The notes under the pieces were generated by a model. The model was not told where the DNA came from and ran no database searches. It saw nothing but the letters and a program-made list of their open reading frames with translations. Below are positions 9,278-17,760 of a stretch of 64,000 nucleotides of DNA, one piece after another. The stretch spans positions 21,353-85,352 of the forward strand of contig NZ_BEWO01000013.1 of NCBI RefSeq assembly GCF_002723975.1, given 5' to 3'. Source of the stretch: Gluconobacter japonicus. Its GTDB lineage: Bacteria > Pseudomonadota > Alphaproteobacteria > Acetobacterales > Acetobacteraceae. A program made the position numbers and the translations under genes. Positions within the stretch are counted from its first letter, which is position 1. Each line of letters begins with the position of its first letter.

Positions 9278-10858
9278 TCAGGCGACGTCCTGCCGCCATG
9301 TCTGGGATGCTTCGGAACCTGTCGGACGATCCGTCCCGACACGTTCTTCCATATAAGTCTGAAGGGCCGCTTTCTCAGCATCGGTCATGAACAGACCAAG
9401 CTTGGACCGACGCCACAGAATGTCCTCAGCAGAGCGCGCCCATTCGTTGTCGATCAGATAATCGACTTCACGAGCACTCAGCGTCGCACCGAACCACTGC
9501 CCCATCTCGGTTTCGGCAGCCGTTGCGATATCGAAAGCCCTCAGACCGTAGTTCCGCACCAGACGCCATGCCGTTTTCGGTGTCAGGTGAGGTGCGTAAG
9601 CCTGAAGCTTCGCGACCTGACGATCAAACTCCGCAGAAGCGAAATCACCACCCGGAAGCGGAGTGTCTGCCGTCCAGGACGGACCACCCAGTACGGGAAG
9701 ATACGTTACCAGCTTTTCAAGCGCATGCTCTGCCAGCTTACGGAACGTTGTGATCTTGCCACCAAAGACGGACAGGATGGGCGCACCAGATGCGTCGACA
9801 TCCAGCACATAGTCGCGCGTCACGGCAGACGCATTGCCGGAATTGTCGTCATACAAAGGACGAACGCCAGCATAGGTCCAGACCACATCATCCGGGCTAA
9901 CGGATTTCTGAAAATAGCGGTTCACGCTCTCGCAGAGATACTGGATCTCGGCCTTCGAAATCTCGACCTTGCCCGGATCCTGCTCCCAAGGAACATCCGT
10001 CGTGCCGATCAGCGTAAAGTCCTGCTCATACGGGATTGCAAACACGATGCGCTTGTCTGGATTCTGAAGGATGTAAGCCTGCTTACTTTCGAACAGGCGC
10101 GGCACAACGATGTGGCTGCCTTTGACCAGGCGCACCTTGTTCTTGCTGGCAACGCCAACGCGAGCCTGAAGCAGCTCCGCAACCCATGGGCCAGCAGCGT
10201 TGATGATTGCCTTCGCCTGAACTGTCCGCGTCTCGCCGCTTACACGATCAAGAAGAGTAGCCGCCCAGAGTTGCGATCCACGTTCTGCGTTGATCAACTG
10301 TGTGCGTGTATTGATCGAAGCACCAAGACGCGCTGCGTCCATCGCATTCAGTACAACCAGACGGCTATCCTGCACCCAGCCATCGGAATACTCGAAGCCA
10401 CGGACATAGTCGCTCTTGAGCGGACGACCCGTCACATCAGTCCGCAGATCGACTGCGCGTGTCTTGGGAAGCGTCATGGTCGTGCAGAGATGATCGTAAA
10501 GGAACAGGCCCGTACGCAGCAGCCATGCTGGCCGCAATATTTTGGAGTGCGGCAGAACAAAGCGCATGGGCCAGATGATGTGCGGTGCGATCTTCAGCAA
10601 TCGCTCACGCTCGATCAGAGCCTCACGAACAAGCCGGAACTCATAATATTCCAGATACCGAAGCCCACCATGGATCAGCTTCGTGCTGGCAGAAGAGGTA
10701 TGACTCGCCAGATCGTCCTGCTCCACGAGCAGAACACTAGCGCCACGGCCTGCGGCATCACGCGCGATGCCGCAGCCATTGATGCCTCCACCGACGACAA
10801 GCACGTCATAAGGCGCGCTCTCACGGTTCAAAGGCGAAACTTCACGAATCGATGACAT
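9278..10858 (-). CDS. glpD: Aerobic glycerol-3-phosphate dehydrogenase
   Basis: 526 residues. N-terminal FAD-binding motif VLVVGGGINGCGIARDAAGRG, then SSASTKLIHGGLRYLE near 55, the GTTDVPWEQDPG segment near 280 and the TYAGVRPL motif near 325. It oxidises glycerol 3-phosphate to dihydroxyacetone phosphate at the cytoplasmic membrane, passing electrons to quinone. It is first in the glpD-F-K run; a GlpR-type palindrome sits 25 bases upstream of its start. A distinct paralogue of the same fold lies at 16051-17760. Confidence 0.96.
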   Translation of the reverse strand: MSSIREVSPLNRESAPYDVLVVGGGINGCGIARDAAGRGASVLLVEQDDLASHTSSASTKLIHGGLRYLEYYEFRLVREALIERERLLKIAPHIIWPMRFVLPHSKILRPAWLLRTGLFLYDHLCTTMTLPKTRAVDLRTDVTGRPLKSDYVRGFEYSDGWVQDSRLVVLNAMDAARLGASINTRTQLINAERGSQLWAATLLDRVSGETRTVQAKAIINAAGPWVAELLQARVGVASKNKVRLVKGSHIVVPRLFESKQAYILQNPDKRIVFAIPYEQDFTLIGTTDVPWEQDPGKVEISKAEIQYLCESVNRYFQKSVSPDDVVWTYAGVRPLYDDNSGNASAVTRDYVLDVDASGAPILSVFGGKITTFRKLAEHALEKLVTYLPVLGGPSWTADTPLPGGDFASAEFDRQVAKLQAYAPHLTPKTAWRLVRNYGLRAFDIATAAETEMGQWFGATLSAREVDYLIDNEWARSAEDILWRRSKLGLFMTDAEKAALQTYMEERVGTDRPTGSEASQTWRQDVA

Positions 10859-10882
10859 AACACTCTCCTGTCACCACGCTCC

Positions 10883-10907
10883 AAAACGAGCATCTGATGT
10901 TCGTTTT
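10883..10907. promoter_or_regulatory. GlpR-type operator upstream of glpD
   Basis: Near-perfect palindrome: AAAACGAGCAT and ATGTTCGTTTT around CTG, one mismatch per arm. Half-sites containing TTCGTT or AACGA recur at 10918-10924 and 10941-10946. E. coli GlpR operators use similar TTCG/CGAA half-sites. The position, between glpR and the glpD start, supports repression of the operon by GlpR. Confidence 0.6.
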
Positions 10908-10978
10908 CGCGCATATTGAACGATAAAGTAAAGACCCTTATTCGTTTTATAACAGATTAGTGTTCTTTTTTTCGCGCT

Positions 10979-11764
10979 CTACTGTGATATTTTGGCGATA
11001 TGAAGTGTGACGTTCGCCGCATCCAGAAGGACTTTGAACTCTTCTGAAACAGGCCGGTCAGTAATCAGATCATCAATATCCGCAAGGCCGCCCACACGCC
11101 CCATAGGCAGGCGACTGAACTTCGTATGGTCAGCCAGCAGCAGAACGCGCTGAGAATTTCGAAGAATCGTGCGGGCGCACTGGATTTCAGACAGGTCGAA
11201 ATCCAGGAGTGTTCCGTCTTCCGCAATGCCGCTGATTCCAATCACGCCGTATTCGGTTCGAAAGGAATCCAGCGTTTCAATGGCCGCAGCTCCAAGAATT
11301 GCTCCGTCCTTCGGGCGCAGCTCCCCTGCACAGATCACAGTCCGGAAATCGGGTCGCCCGGAGATCAGAGAGGCAACATGCAAGTTATTGGTCACAACCC
11401 TGAGGTCACGATGCCCCCCAAGAGAACGGGCAAAAGCCTCCGTTGTTGTGCCAATATTGATGAAGAGAGACGAGCGATCCGGGATAAGGGCAGCCGCACA
11501 TCGCCCAATGGCGTCCTTGGCTTTGAGATTCAGGATCTGCCGCTCGTTATAGGCAATATTCTCAATTGTGGAGTTCGGCGTGGCACCCCCGTGATGTCGG
11601 GTCAGAAGCCCCTGTTCGGCCAAAAAGCCAATATCGCGCCGAATGGTCTGAACAGCGACATCAAACTGCTGCGCCAGATCCTCATTGGAGACATATCCCT
11701 GGCTCCGGACGAGGCGAATGATCTGATCCTGGCGAGGATTGATCCGAACGGGAAGAGTGTTCAT
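10979..11764 (-). CDS. glpR: DeoR-family glycerol-3-phosphate regulon repressor
   Basis: 261 residues. N-terminal winged helix (NEDLAQQFDVAVQTIRRDIGFLAEQGLLTRHHGG, about residues 22-55), then the DeoR C-terminal sugar-phosphate sensor with the phosphate-binding INIGTTTEAFA loop near 100 and VTNNLHVA. Located directly upstream of glpD on the same strand, 120 bases away, which is the expected place for GlpR. Likely inducer: glycerol 3-phosphate. Confidence 0.88.
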   Translation of the reverse strand: MNTLPVRINPRQDQIIRLVRSQGYVSNEDLAQQFDVAVQTIRRDIGFLAEQGLLTRHHGGATPNSTIENIAYNERQILNLKAKDAIGRCAAALIPDRSSLFINIGTTTEAFARSLGGHRDLRVVTNNLHVASLISGRPDFRTVICAGELRPKDGAILGAAAIETLDSFRTEYGVIGISGIAEDGTLLDFDLSEIQCARTILRNSQRVLLLADHTKFSRLPMGRVGGLADIDDLITDRPVSEEFKVLLDAANVTLHIAKISQ

Positions 11765-11851
11765 AGGAATTGACCTGACATGATTTTCAGGTCAGTGTGA
11801 CAACCCGAACAAAAACGCGCAATCACGAACTTTCCTTTCTGCCCTACCCCC

Positions 11852-12166
11852 TCACCCTTCAATGTTCTGAAGCACCAGAAACCCCTCGAACACCGGCGGC
11901 CCGACAGTCAAAACCTTGCCCTGCCCTGCACCAGCGTGCGCTGCACGAAACTGTTCTGACTGCGTCCAGCCGATAAAGGCTTCGTAAGACTCCCACACAG
12001 TGTGAGACGCATAAAGGATATGATCCTCCCGCTCTGGCCCCTGCAGAAACTGGAAGCTGATGAACCCTGGCACCGTCCTGAGCAGAACCTCACGTTCCAG
12101 CCAGCGAGCACGAAAAGCCTCTTCGCTATCAGGGCGGACTTTGAAACGGTTCATTGCGATATACAT
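11852..12166 (-). CDS. IsdG-like antibiotic biosynthesis monooxygenase domain protein
   Basis: 104 residues, a single ferredoxin-like ABM domain. It begins MYIAMNRF and ends in a beta strand (FEGFLVLQNIEG). Three residues line up with the heme-contacting triad of IsdG-type heme-degrading enzymes: Asn6, Trp67 and His77 (FIGWTQSEQFRAAH), with the Trp-to-His spacing of ten kept. Family knowledge therefore suggests heme or porphyrin turnover, though many ABM proteins act on other substrates. It is downstream of the beta-propeller gene by 58 bases on the same strand and may be co-transcribed. Why it sits beside a polyol island is not clear from sequence. Confidence 0.7.
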   Translation of the reverse strand: MYIAMNRFKVRPDSEEAFRARWLEREVLLRTVPGFISFQFLQGPEREDHILYASHTVWESYEAFIGWTQSEQFRAAHAGAGQGKVLTVGPPVFEGFLVLQNIEG

Positions 12167-12224
12167 GATCTCTTCCTGTGATGGTGGTCTGCTTCAAAGG
12201 GGAGAAATGAAATTGTGAACGTCT

Positions 12225-13166
12225 TCAGAAAAACCCGAGTGTCTCACAACCTGATCCGGCTTGAACCGTCCTGAGAGGTTTTCGACCCACAAGATCGATC
12301 TCGGTCAGTGTGCCATCTTCCTCGTTCGCGACAATCACTGTCGTTCCGTCTGGTCGAAAGGCTGCATCCATCGGTTTTTGACCCACAGCAACAGGATACT
12401 GGTCCCATTGAGGCAGGCTGATCAACGTGACGACAGGTTCGAAATCACCCACAACAAGGAGCCATTGCCCGTCAGGGCTAAGGCGCACGATCTGAGCTGG
12501 CTTGCGATGATGCTTGAGCGGTATCTCCTGTCGCAACTCCCCTGCCTCCACATCCATCAGGAACAAGGAAGGTCGAAGAGCATTTGTCACGACAACAAAT
12601 TTCTCATTCGGCAAATGTTCAATTCCTGCAACCGGCGCAGGAAGACTGATCATTCGGTAGGCCTCATCCTCTCCGATGCGAATTACAGAAAGCGTCGCAT
12701 CTTCTTCATTCTCGGTCAGGATCAACTGACGCCGAGGAAGAATAGTCAATCGATGGCACTTGTTAGAGTGCGTGGAAAGAACACCCGTTACACTTCTGGT
12801 TTCCGGATCAATAACAGCCACCGCAGAACTGTTCTCGCAGCAGACATATAATAACCCGTCTGGCCCAAAACGCAGAGTGTGAGGAGCCTGTAACGGCGTC
12901 AGATCGATATCAGAAATGCGCGTTTTGCTCTCAAGATCAATGACCGAAACAAAATGATTGGGATTAGGATTATGACCGTGCACACCGTCCCCGAAAGCAG
13001 GGATAAATGCCAGTCCACGCTTATGATCAATTGCCAGTTCATGAGGAAGAACTGGCATATCGCCAATATAAGAAAGCGTTTCCAGCGTATCGGGATCAAG
13101 GAAAAGAACCTGAGCAGCTTTCTTATCGACAGCAATAAGCCCGTCACTGCGGCGGATACTTGTCAT
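12225..13166 (-). CDS. YVTN/lactonase-type beta-propeller protein
   Basis: 313 residues from the ATG at 13166, which has GAGGA eight bases upstream. The frame opens at a TTG at 13181, which I judge less likely. The sequence is a run of about seven propeller blades with repeated patterns such as LSPDGQWLLVVG, FRPDGTTVIVANEEDGTLTEIDL, FGPDGLLYVCCENSSAVAVIDPETRSV. No signal peptide, so a cytoplasmic location is likely. Relatives include 6-phosphogluconolactonase-like and SMP-30-like propellers, but no catalytic residues can be assigned. A strong inverted repeat lies just in front of the ribosome-binding site. Position suggests a role connected with the polyol genes (inference). Confidence 0.7.
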   Translation of the reverse strand: MTSIRRSDGLIAVDKKAAQVLFLDPDTLETLSYIGDMPVLPHELAIDHKRGLAFIPAFGDGVHGHNPNPNHFVSVIDLESKTRISDIDLTPLQAPHTLRFGPDGLLYVCCENSSAVAVIDPETRSVTGVLSTHSNKCHRLTILPRRQLILTENEEDATLSVIRIGEDEAYRMISLPAPVAGIEHLPNEKFVVVTNALRPSLFLMDVEAGELRQEIPLKHHRKPAQIVRLSPDGQWLLVVGDFEPVVTLISLPQWDQYPVAVGQKPMDAAFRPDGTTVIVANEEDGTLTEIDLVGRKPLRTVQAGSGCETLGFF

Positions 13167-13181
13167 GGTCGCTATCCTCAA

Positions 13182-13218
13182 GCTCGTTTTTCAAAAACCT
13201 TCTTCTTGAAAAACGAGC
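13182..13218. promoter_or_regulatory. Perfect 13-bp inverted repeat in the leader of the beta-propeller gene
   Basis: GCTCGTTTTTCAA (13182-13194) and TTGAAAAACGAGC (13206-13218) with an 11-base spacer. It ends about 7 bases before the GAGGA of the downstream start. It contains AAACGAGC, similar to half-sites of the GlpR-type operator at 10883. It could be an operator for a DeoR protein or an RNA hairpin hiding the start, and might also end transcription from the DeoR gene upstream. Confidence 0.55.
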
Positions 13219-13277
13219 CATGGAAGCAGCAGTTTTCAGCTTTACGCAGGCGAGAAATCACGAAAAAGCCAAGAGAA

Positions 13278-14102
13278 TTACGCCATTGCCAATTCTGGTA
13301 ATGCGGTACCGCGCATATCCGCCACACGAAGATTGATTCCAGCCCTGATCATACGATCTGCCACATCTTCAGACAGCCCGGAGTCCGTTATGACGGTATC
13401 AAAATCTGACAGATTGGCGAGATGGTTCAGTGCGCTGATGCCAAATTTACGACTGTCGACCATCAAGACACGCCGATCAGCCATATTCATCAATGCACTC
13501 TTGGCCTTAATCAAGTCTTCATCCTGATGATACGCTGAAAGTCCATGAATGGCGGAAGTCGACATAAAGAGCGTGTTAATCCGCAAGGACGTTACACTTC
13601 TCTCACACAGCACACCGAGAAATGCATCGAAAGTCGGATTATAATGGCCGCCCAAGGCTATGAGGTTGATATCTTTCGCCCGGCCTATTCTGGTACTGAT
13701 CCCAAGGCTATTCGTCACAACGGTCAGTTGCCCGATCGCACTCAGCCGTTCAGACAGAAAACGGGACGTGGCGGAATCATCAAGCGCGATCGTATCGCCT
13801 TCTTCAATCAAATCCGCAGCGATGGCCGTTATACCAAGCTTTTCCTGAACGGCCTGTCGCGTCCTGTGCATGATACTGCTGGCAGCAACGGCATTGGACA
13901 GAGTCGTCACACTCTCACCAACCTTACGGATCAGGCCCTGCGCAGCCAGTGCATGCAGGTCGCGGTTCATGGCTGCTCGCGTCATGGTGAAATGGGAGAG
14001 CATGTCCTGAATGAGGACACAGCCCTGCTCCGTCACATAGTCCAGCACAGCCTGCCTGCGTGCGGAAATTCCACGACTTCCGGGAAGACAATCAGGGATC
14101 AT
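13278..14102 (-). CDS. DeoR-family regulator of the polyol island
   Basis: 274 residues. N-terminal winged helix (about 15-55; the recognition region TMTRAAMNRDLHALAAQGLI is somewhat divergent) and a DeoR sensor domain with IALDDSATSRFL near 107, VTNSLGI and LGGHYNPTFDAFLGVL. It starts inside the last codon of the triosephosphate isomerase gene (ATGA overlap), so the two are translationally coupled. It is clearly paralogous to the regulator at 19623-20441, sharing HALAAQGLI and the RxNTxFxSTS region. A short motif shared by the promoters of both polyol units (TTATCG-N-CGATAA) is its plausible target. Confidence 0.85.
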   Translation of the reverse strand: MIPDCLPGSRGISARRQAVLDYVTEQGCVLIQDMLSHFTMTRAAMNRDLHALAAQGLIRKVGESVTTLSNAVAASSIMHRTRQAVQEKLGITAIAADLIEEGDTIALDDSATSRFLSERLSAIGQLTVVTNSLGISTRIGRAKDINLIALGGHYNPTFDAFLGVLCERSVTSLRINTLFMSTSAIHGLSAYHQDEDLIKAKSALMNMADRRVLMVDSRKFGISALNHLANLSDFDTVITDSGLSEDVADRMIRAGINLRVADMRGTALPELAMA

Positions 14103-14881
14103 GCCGGTGCCCTTTCTTCGATGACACGATCGATCAGTTTTTCAAAATCAGGAACATTCCATCCTGCACGTCCGACAAACACACCATCGACATTTGGCTG
14201 TTCGACATAACTGCGTGCGTTATCCTGAGTAACGCTGCCACCATAGAGCAGCGGTACACGACCCCCGATCTCCACGCCCGCAATCTCAATCAGAACCTGC
14301 CGCAGACTGGTATGGACACGCGCTACACAGTCCGTATCGGCGGCACGCCCCCCTGCCCCGATGGCCCAGACAGGTTCATAAGCAATGAGGATATTCGGAA
14401 GATCCTCAACCGCAACATTATGCAAAGCGATCTTGAGTTGCCGCGCCAGCGTCTCATCCGTGACGCCATAATCATATTCATCAAGGCTTTCGCCAATACA
14501 AAGAAGCGGCTTCAGACCGTGACGCAAAGCAGCAGCCATTTTGCGACTCACCGTCCAATCCGTTTCAGCAAAATGCTGGCGGCGCTCGGAATGACCAATG
14601 AGCACGATATCGGCTCCACATTCCTCGATCATGCCAGGTGAGATTTCTCCGGTCCATGAACCGCTTTCTTCCCAGTGCATGTTCTGTGCACCTACCAGAA
14701 CATCTGAATCCTTCAGTTTCTCTGCAACCACCTGAAGGGACGTGAAAGGTGCAATGATGAAAGGCTTTACACTCTCTGGAGGTTGATAGCTTTTCAGAGC
14801 TTCTGCGGCCGCAAGCGCCTCTGAGGGCCCTTTGTTCATTTTCCAGTTCGTGCCGATCCAGACCGTCTTGCGTGCCACCAT
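14099..14881 (-). CDS. Triosephosphate isomerase (paralogue in a polyol operon)
   Basis: 260 residues with all catalytic features: GTNWKMNKG near the N-terminus (active-site Lys), IGHSERRQHF (electrophilic His), AYEPVWAIGAGG (general-base Glu) and LYGGSVTQDN (phosphate loop). It interconverts dihydroxyacetone phosphate and glyceraldehyde 3-phosphate. In erythritol operons of rhizobia and Brucella, TpiA-like proteins instead isomerise tetrulose 4-phosphate. The intact active site fits either job. Its placement with kinase, dehydrogenase and aldolase genes suggests a dedicated catabolic copy, not the housekeeping tpiA. It overlaps the downstream DeoR gene by 4 bases. Confidence 0.88.
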   Translation of the reverse strand: MVARKTVWIGTNWKMNKGPSEALAAAEALKSYQPPESVKPFIIAPFTSLQVVAEKLKDSDVLVGAQNMHWEESGSWTGEISPGMIEECGADIVLIGHSERRQHFAETDWTVSRKMAAALRHGLKPLLCIGESLDEYDYGVTDETLARQLKIALHNVAVEDLPNILIAYEPVWAIGAGGRAADTDCVARVHTSLRQVLIEIAGVEIGGRVPLLYGGSVTQDNARSYVEQPNVDGVFVGRAGWNVPDFEKLIDRVIEERAPA

Positions 14882-14914
14882 TCATCTCCACAGAAAAAGA
14901 GCGATCACCGATTC

Positions 14915-14949
14915 TTTATCGCTCAACATAAGATAGCTTTAGCGATAAA
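14915..14949. promoter_or_regulatory. Inverted repeat upstream of the isomerase-DeoR unit
   Basis: TTTATCGCT (14915-14923) and AGCGATAAA (14941-14949), perfect arms 17 bases apart. The core TTATCG...CGATAA with a 21-base gap is repeated with a 20-base gap in front of the kinase gene (19375-19406). Likely operator for one or both DeoR proteins of the island. The remaining intergenic bases up to 15063 show no gene. Confidence 0.6.
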
Positions 14950-15063
14950 CTCTAACACTCCAAACAAAGGAATGTGCAAAACGAATGATATTTTCCATTC
15001 AACTCTCCGCGCCTGACACTCACGGACAGACACGGAGAGCATGAAATAAAGGGCCCGTTAGAG

Positions 15064-16047
15064 TCAGGCAGCCTGTTCCAGCAACACGCTTTCCGTCACC
15101 AAACTGTCAGTTTCAACCGGGCGAAGTGTCGGGATGCCCTTTCTGCTCAGCCCGTCGTGATAAAAATGTGTCGCTTCATTCGGAGAAAGATCCCCGTCAG
15201 TCACACGACGCATCGCTTCGATAAGAAGCAGCGGATCATCAGCATCCACGATCTTGCGCCCAAAGAGCGCAGCGCGTGCACCACTGTTTTGCGCCTGATG
15301 CACCAACTCCAGGCAATCACGCGTTGTACCACTGCCGCCTCCCATGATGCCGACAATGACAGCCGGATCATAATGGCACAGCTCGCTCAATGCCTCTCCG
15401 CCATTAAAGGGAACCTTAAGAAAAACAGGTTTTTCTTCTTTTCGTAGTCCCGCAAGGGAGCGAGTAATCATGTCGTTCAGGAAAATCCCGTAATCCTTGG
15501 ATGCAATCCGGCTTTCGTTGGGATTGAACACCTCCAGGAAATACGAGAACCGGTGAACCTGGGCTTCCTCACGAAAGCGCGCAAACTCTTCCAGAGCCAG
15601 CGTATCCTGTTCGACGTCTCCGTTGAACGTCATGGAATACAGTCCAAGCCCCGTCTGGGCGCGCTCAAGAGATGCGGAACGAAAAGGGACGGATTTCTGG
15701 GAGCGATAATCGCTTCCTCGTCCCCGCCACAGATCAGTCGTATCGTTTGCACGAATGGCCGTCTGCACTTTCGTGCCATTGAACGCGTCCTTTTCCAGAA
15801 GGTCTTCCAGAATGGAGGCAGACGTCAGCATGATATCTACAATATCCTGACGGATAATGGACTGGATTTCAGACAGATATTCTGGCCGGCTCCGAAAAAC
15901 AGACTGCCCCGAACGCGGATTGCGACGACGCCCCATGGCACTGATACCCGCCGCCATATCTGAGTCCTTGGCGTCTGCCAGGATGAAATCGTAGCGCGTG
16001 TCCTTACCGGCCACCATGCGTGCAATTTTTTCTTCGTAACGGTTCAT
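15064..16047 (-). CDS. Class I aldolase-like (DeoC/LacD-type barrel) protein
   Basis: 327 residues, a TIM barrel with aldolase hallmarks: FFLEV-like YFLEVFNPN near 169-177, a likely Schiff-base Lys at 211 (PVFLKVPFNGG) and a glycine-rich phosphate-binding segment GGGSGTTRD (236-244) followed by AALFGRKI. The closest well-known relatives by pattern are tagatose-1,6-bisphosphate and other class I ketose phosphate aldolases. It starts 3 bases after the dehydrogenase, so kinase, dehydrogenase and aldolase form a tight operon. Expected role: cleavage of a ketose phosphate made by the two upstream enzymes, giving a triose phosphate for the adjacent isomerase. The exact substrate cannot be read from sequence. 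Confidence 0.7.
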   Translation of the reverse strand: MNRYEEKIARMVAGKDTRYDFILADAKDSDMAAGISAMGRRRNPRSGQSVFRSRPEYLSEIQSIIRQDIVDIMLTSASILEDLLEKDAFNGTKVQTAIRANDTTDLWRGRGSDYRSQKSVPFRSASLERAQTGLGLYSMTFNGDVEQDTLALEEFARFREEAQVHRFSYFLEVFNPNESRIASKDYGIFLNDMITRSLAGLRKEEKPVFLKVPFNGGEALSELCHYDPAVIVGIMGGGSGTTRDCLELVHQAQNSGARAALFGRKIVDADDPLLLIEAMRRVTDGDLSPNEATHFYHDGLSRKGIPTLRPVETDSLVTESVLLEQAA

Positions 16048-16050
16048 GGC

Positions 16051-17760
16051 TCAAGCCTTCAGAATTTTCTGGGGTTCAGACGAAACAGGGAAGTCACCCT
16101 GAAGGTTGTGGCGCTCACACCCTTCCTTCCAGGCAGCCTGGGCTTCCCGAGCAATATCTCGCTCGCTCCAGCCCAGCTCTTCTCCAACAACGCGAGCCAC
16201 CTCCTGCACCACGTCGGGTGTCATTCGGCCACTCAAGGCGATAGGTGTGCGACGGTACAAAACATCTGACACCCGCCGCACAAGTTCATTTCTGGAAATA
16301 AACGCCAACTCACGACGCGTGTATGACGGGAGTGTCCGCAACGGCGCATCTGCGTCTTCCTGGCAAAAGACCGCAATTTTGCGAGCAAGCGTTCCGTATC
16401 GGTCCAGAAGGTCTGCTGCCCTCGGACGAGGAATCCCGCAGGAAATCGCCAGTCTGTCGAGATAAGCCGTATGCTGCTCAACGGAAGGGAAACTGCGACC
16501 ACCACCAATCGCCAGCTCCTTCGTGGACGTGCTTCTGGGATGGCCGAGTAACGCCAGAATGTGATCGGCCACTTCTTCGCTCAAACCTCGGAACGTCGTC
16601 CACTTCCCCCCCACGAGAGACAGAAGAGGTATCCCTGCAACATTGTCCTCATGGGTAATATGGTCTCGACTGATGGCGCCTGGATCCGCCGCATTTGTGG
16701 CAGGTAATGGCCGCACGCCGCTATAACGGTAGATGACCTGCTCCTTGGCGATATGAAAGCCGGGGAACAGATCCGCCAACATGCGAAGCATGTAGTCCTG
16801 CTCTTCATCGGTGCAGACGGCCTTGTCCGGATCGTCAATCCGCAGATCCGTAGACCCGACAAGCACATGGCCGAAAAACGGATAAGCCAAACAGATCCGT
16901 CCATCCGGTGTCCCGAAATAGACCATCCGTCCTTTCAACTCCCGAAGCAGGTCATCATGCTTCAGAAGCAGATGAGACCCCTTGGTGCCGCCGATATACT
17001 TTGTGGGCAGGCCAAGAATTGCATTGATCTGATCAATCCACGCTCCACCCGCATTGACGATAACGCGCGCCTTCACGGTCCGTACTTCATCGGTCTGCAC
17101 ATCGCGCAGAACAAGTTGTCCGTCCTGAAAGGAAACAGGCACCGTATATGTCAGGGCTTCACAACTCGGTGCGGTTTCGAGCCCGTCTTGCACACATTCA
17201 TAACCAAGCCGTTCAGGCTGGGTGATGGCAGCGTCATAGTATTGAGCCGTCGCGACAACATCCTTGGCCATATGTGGCCATTCGCGACGCGTCCGCCCTC
17301 CCAGAAACAGGGAGTGTCTCGGCATGACGCGAGCACGCCGCCCCAGAAAATCATAGATCTGAAGTCCGGCTTCCAGAACCAGTGCTCCTCGATCCGTCAT
17401 CTTACCGCCCAGATTCAGAAAGCGACGGAAAGACGGAACGATTCCCCCAAACCATGTGCGAATTGGCAGAACAGTCGGCAATGGGCGCACCACATGCGGG
17501 GCATTTCTAAGCAGAAGGTTCCGCTCAAGAGTGGATTGCGCCACCAGCTTGAACTCTCCTGTTTCCAGATACTTGATGCCACCATGGATGAGGCGAGATG
17601 GCGCACATGATGCACCCGTACAGATATCGCTCCGATCAAGAATGAGCGTCTTTACGCCCTGCAACGCCAACTCACGAAACAGACCTGCTCCGTTAATTCC
17701 CGCGCCAATGATGACGACATCAAATTCAGTATTATCCGACACAACGGAAACGGATTTCAT
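16051..17760 (-). CDS. GlpD/EryB-like FAD-dependent polyol phosphate dehydrogenase
   Basis: 569 residues. GlpD superfamily: FDVVIIGAGINGAGLFRELALQG near the N-terminus, CAPSRLIHGGIKYLETGEF near 50, VGSTDLRIDDPD near 315 and YRYSGVRPLPA near 355. It is about 40 residues longer than glpD of this window and well diverged from it. Family members linked to FGGY kinases include erythritol-phosphate dehydrogenase EryB; others oxidise glycerol 3-phosphate. It should deliver electrons to quinone. The start overlaps the kinase stop (ATGA), and the aldolase begins 3 bases downstream. Confidence 0.85.
   Translation of the reverse strand: MKSVSVVSDNTEFDVVIIGAGINGAGLFRELALQGVKTLILDRSDICTGASCAPSRLIHGGIKYLETGEFKLVAQSTLERNLLLRNAPHVVRPLPTVLPIRTWFGGIVPSFRRFLNLGGKMTDRGALVLEAGLQIYDFLGRRARVMPRHSLFLGGRTRREWPHMAKDVVATAQYYDAAITQPERLGYECVQDGLETAPSCEALTYTVPVSFQDGQLVLRDVQTDEVRTVKARVIVNAGGAWIDQINAILGLPTKYIGGTKGSHLLLKHDDLLRELKGRMVYFGTPDGRICLAYPFFGHVLVGSTDLRIDDPDKAVCTDEEQDYMLRMLADLFPGFHIAKEQVIYRYSGVRPLPATNAADPGAISRDHITHEDNVAGIPLLSLVGGKWTTFRGLSEEVADHILALLGHPRSTSTKELAIGGGRSFPSVEQHTAYLDRLAISCGIPRPRAADLLDRYGTLARKIAVFCQEDADAPLRTLPSYTRRELAFISRNELVRRVSDVLYRRTPIALSGRMTPDVVQEVARVVGEELGWSERDIAREAQAAWKEGCERHNLQGDFPVSSEPQKILKA

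Noticed and set aside
9263..10855. 530-codon plus-strand frame opposite glpD
   Set aside because: Antisense shadow of a well-recognised gene; its translation shows no domain pattern.
16753..17610. 285-codon plus-strand frame opposite the EryB-like gene
   Set aside because: Antisense shadow without start signal or pattern.
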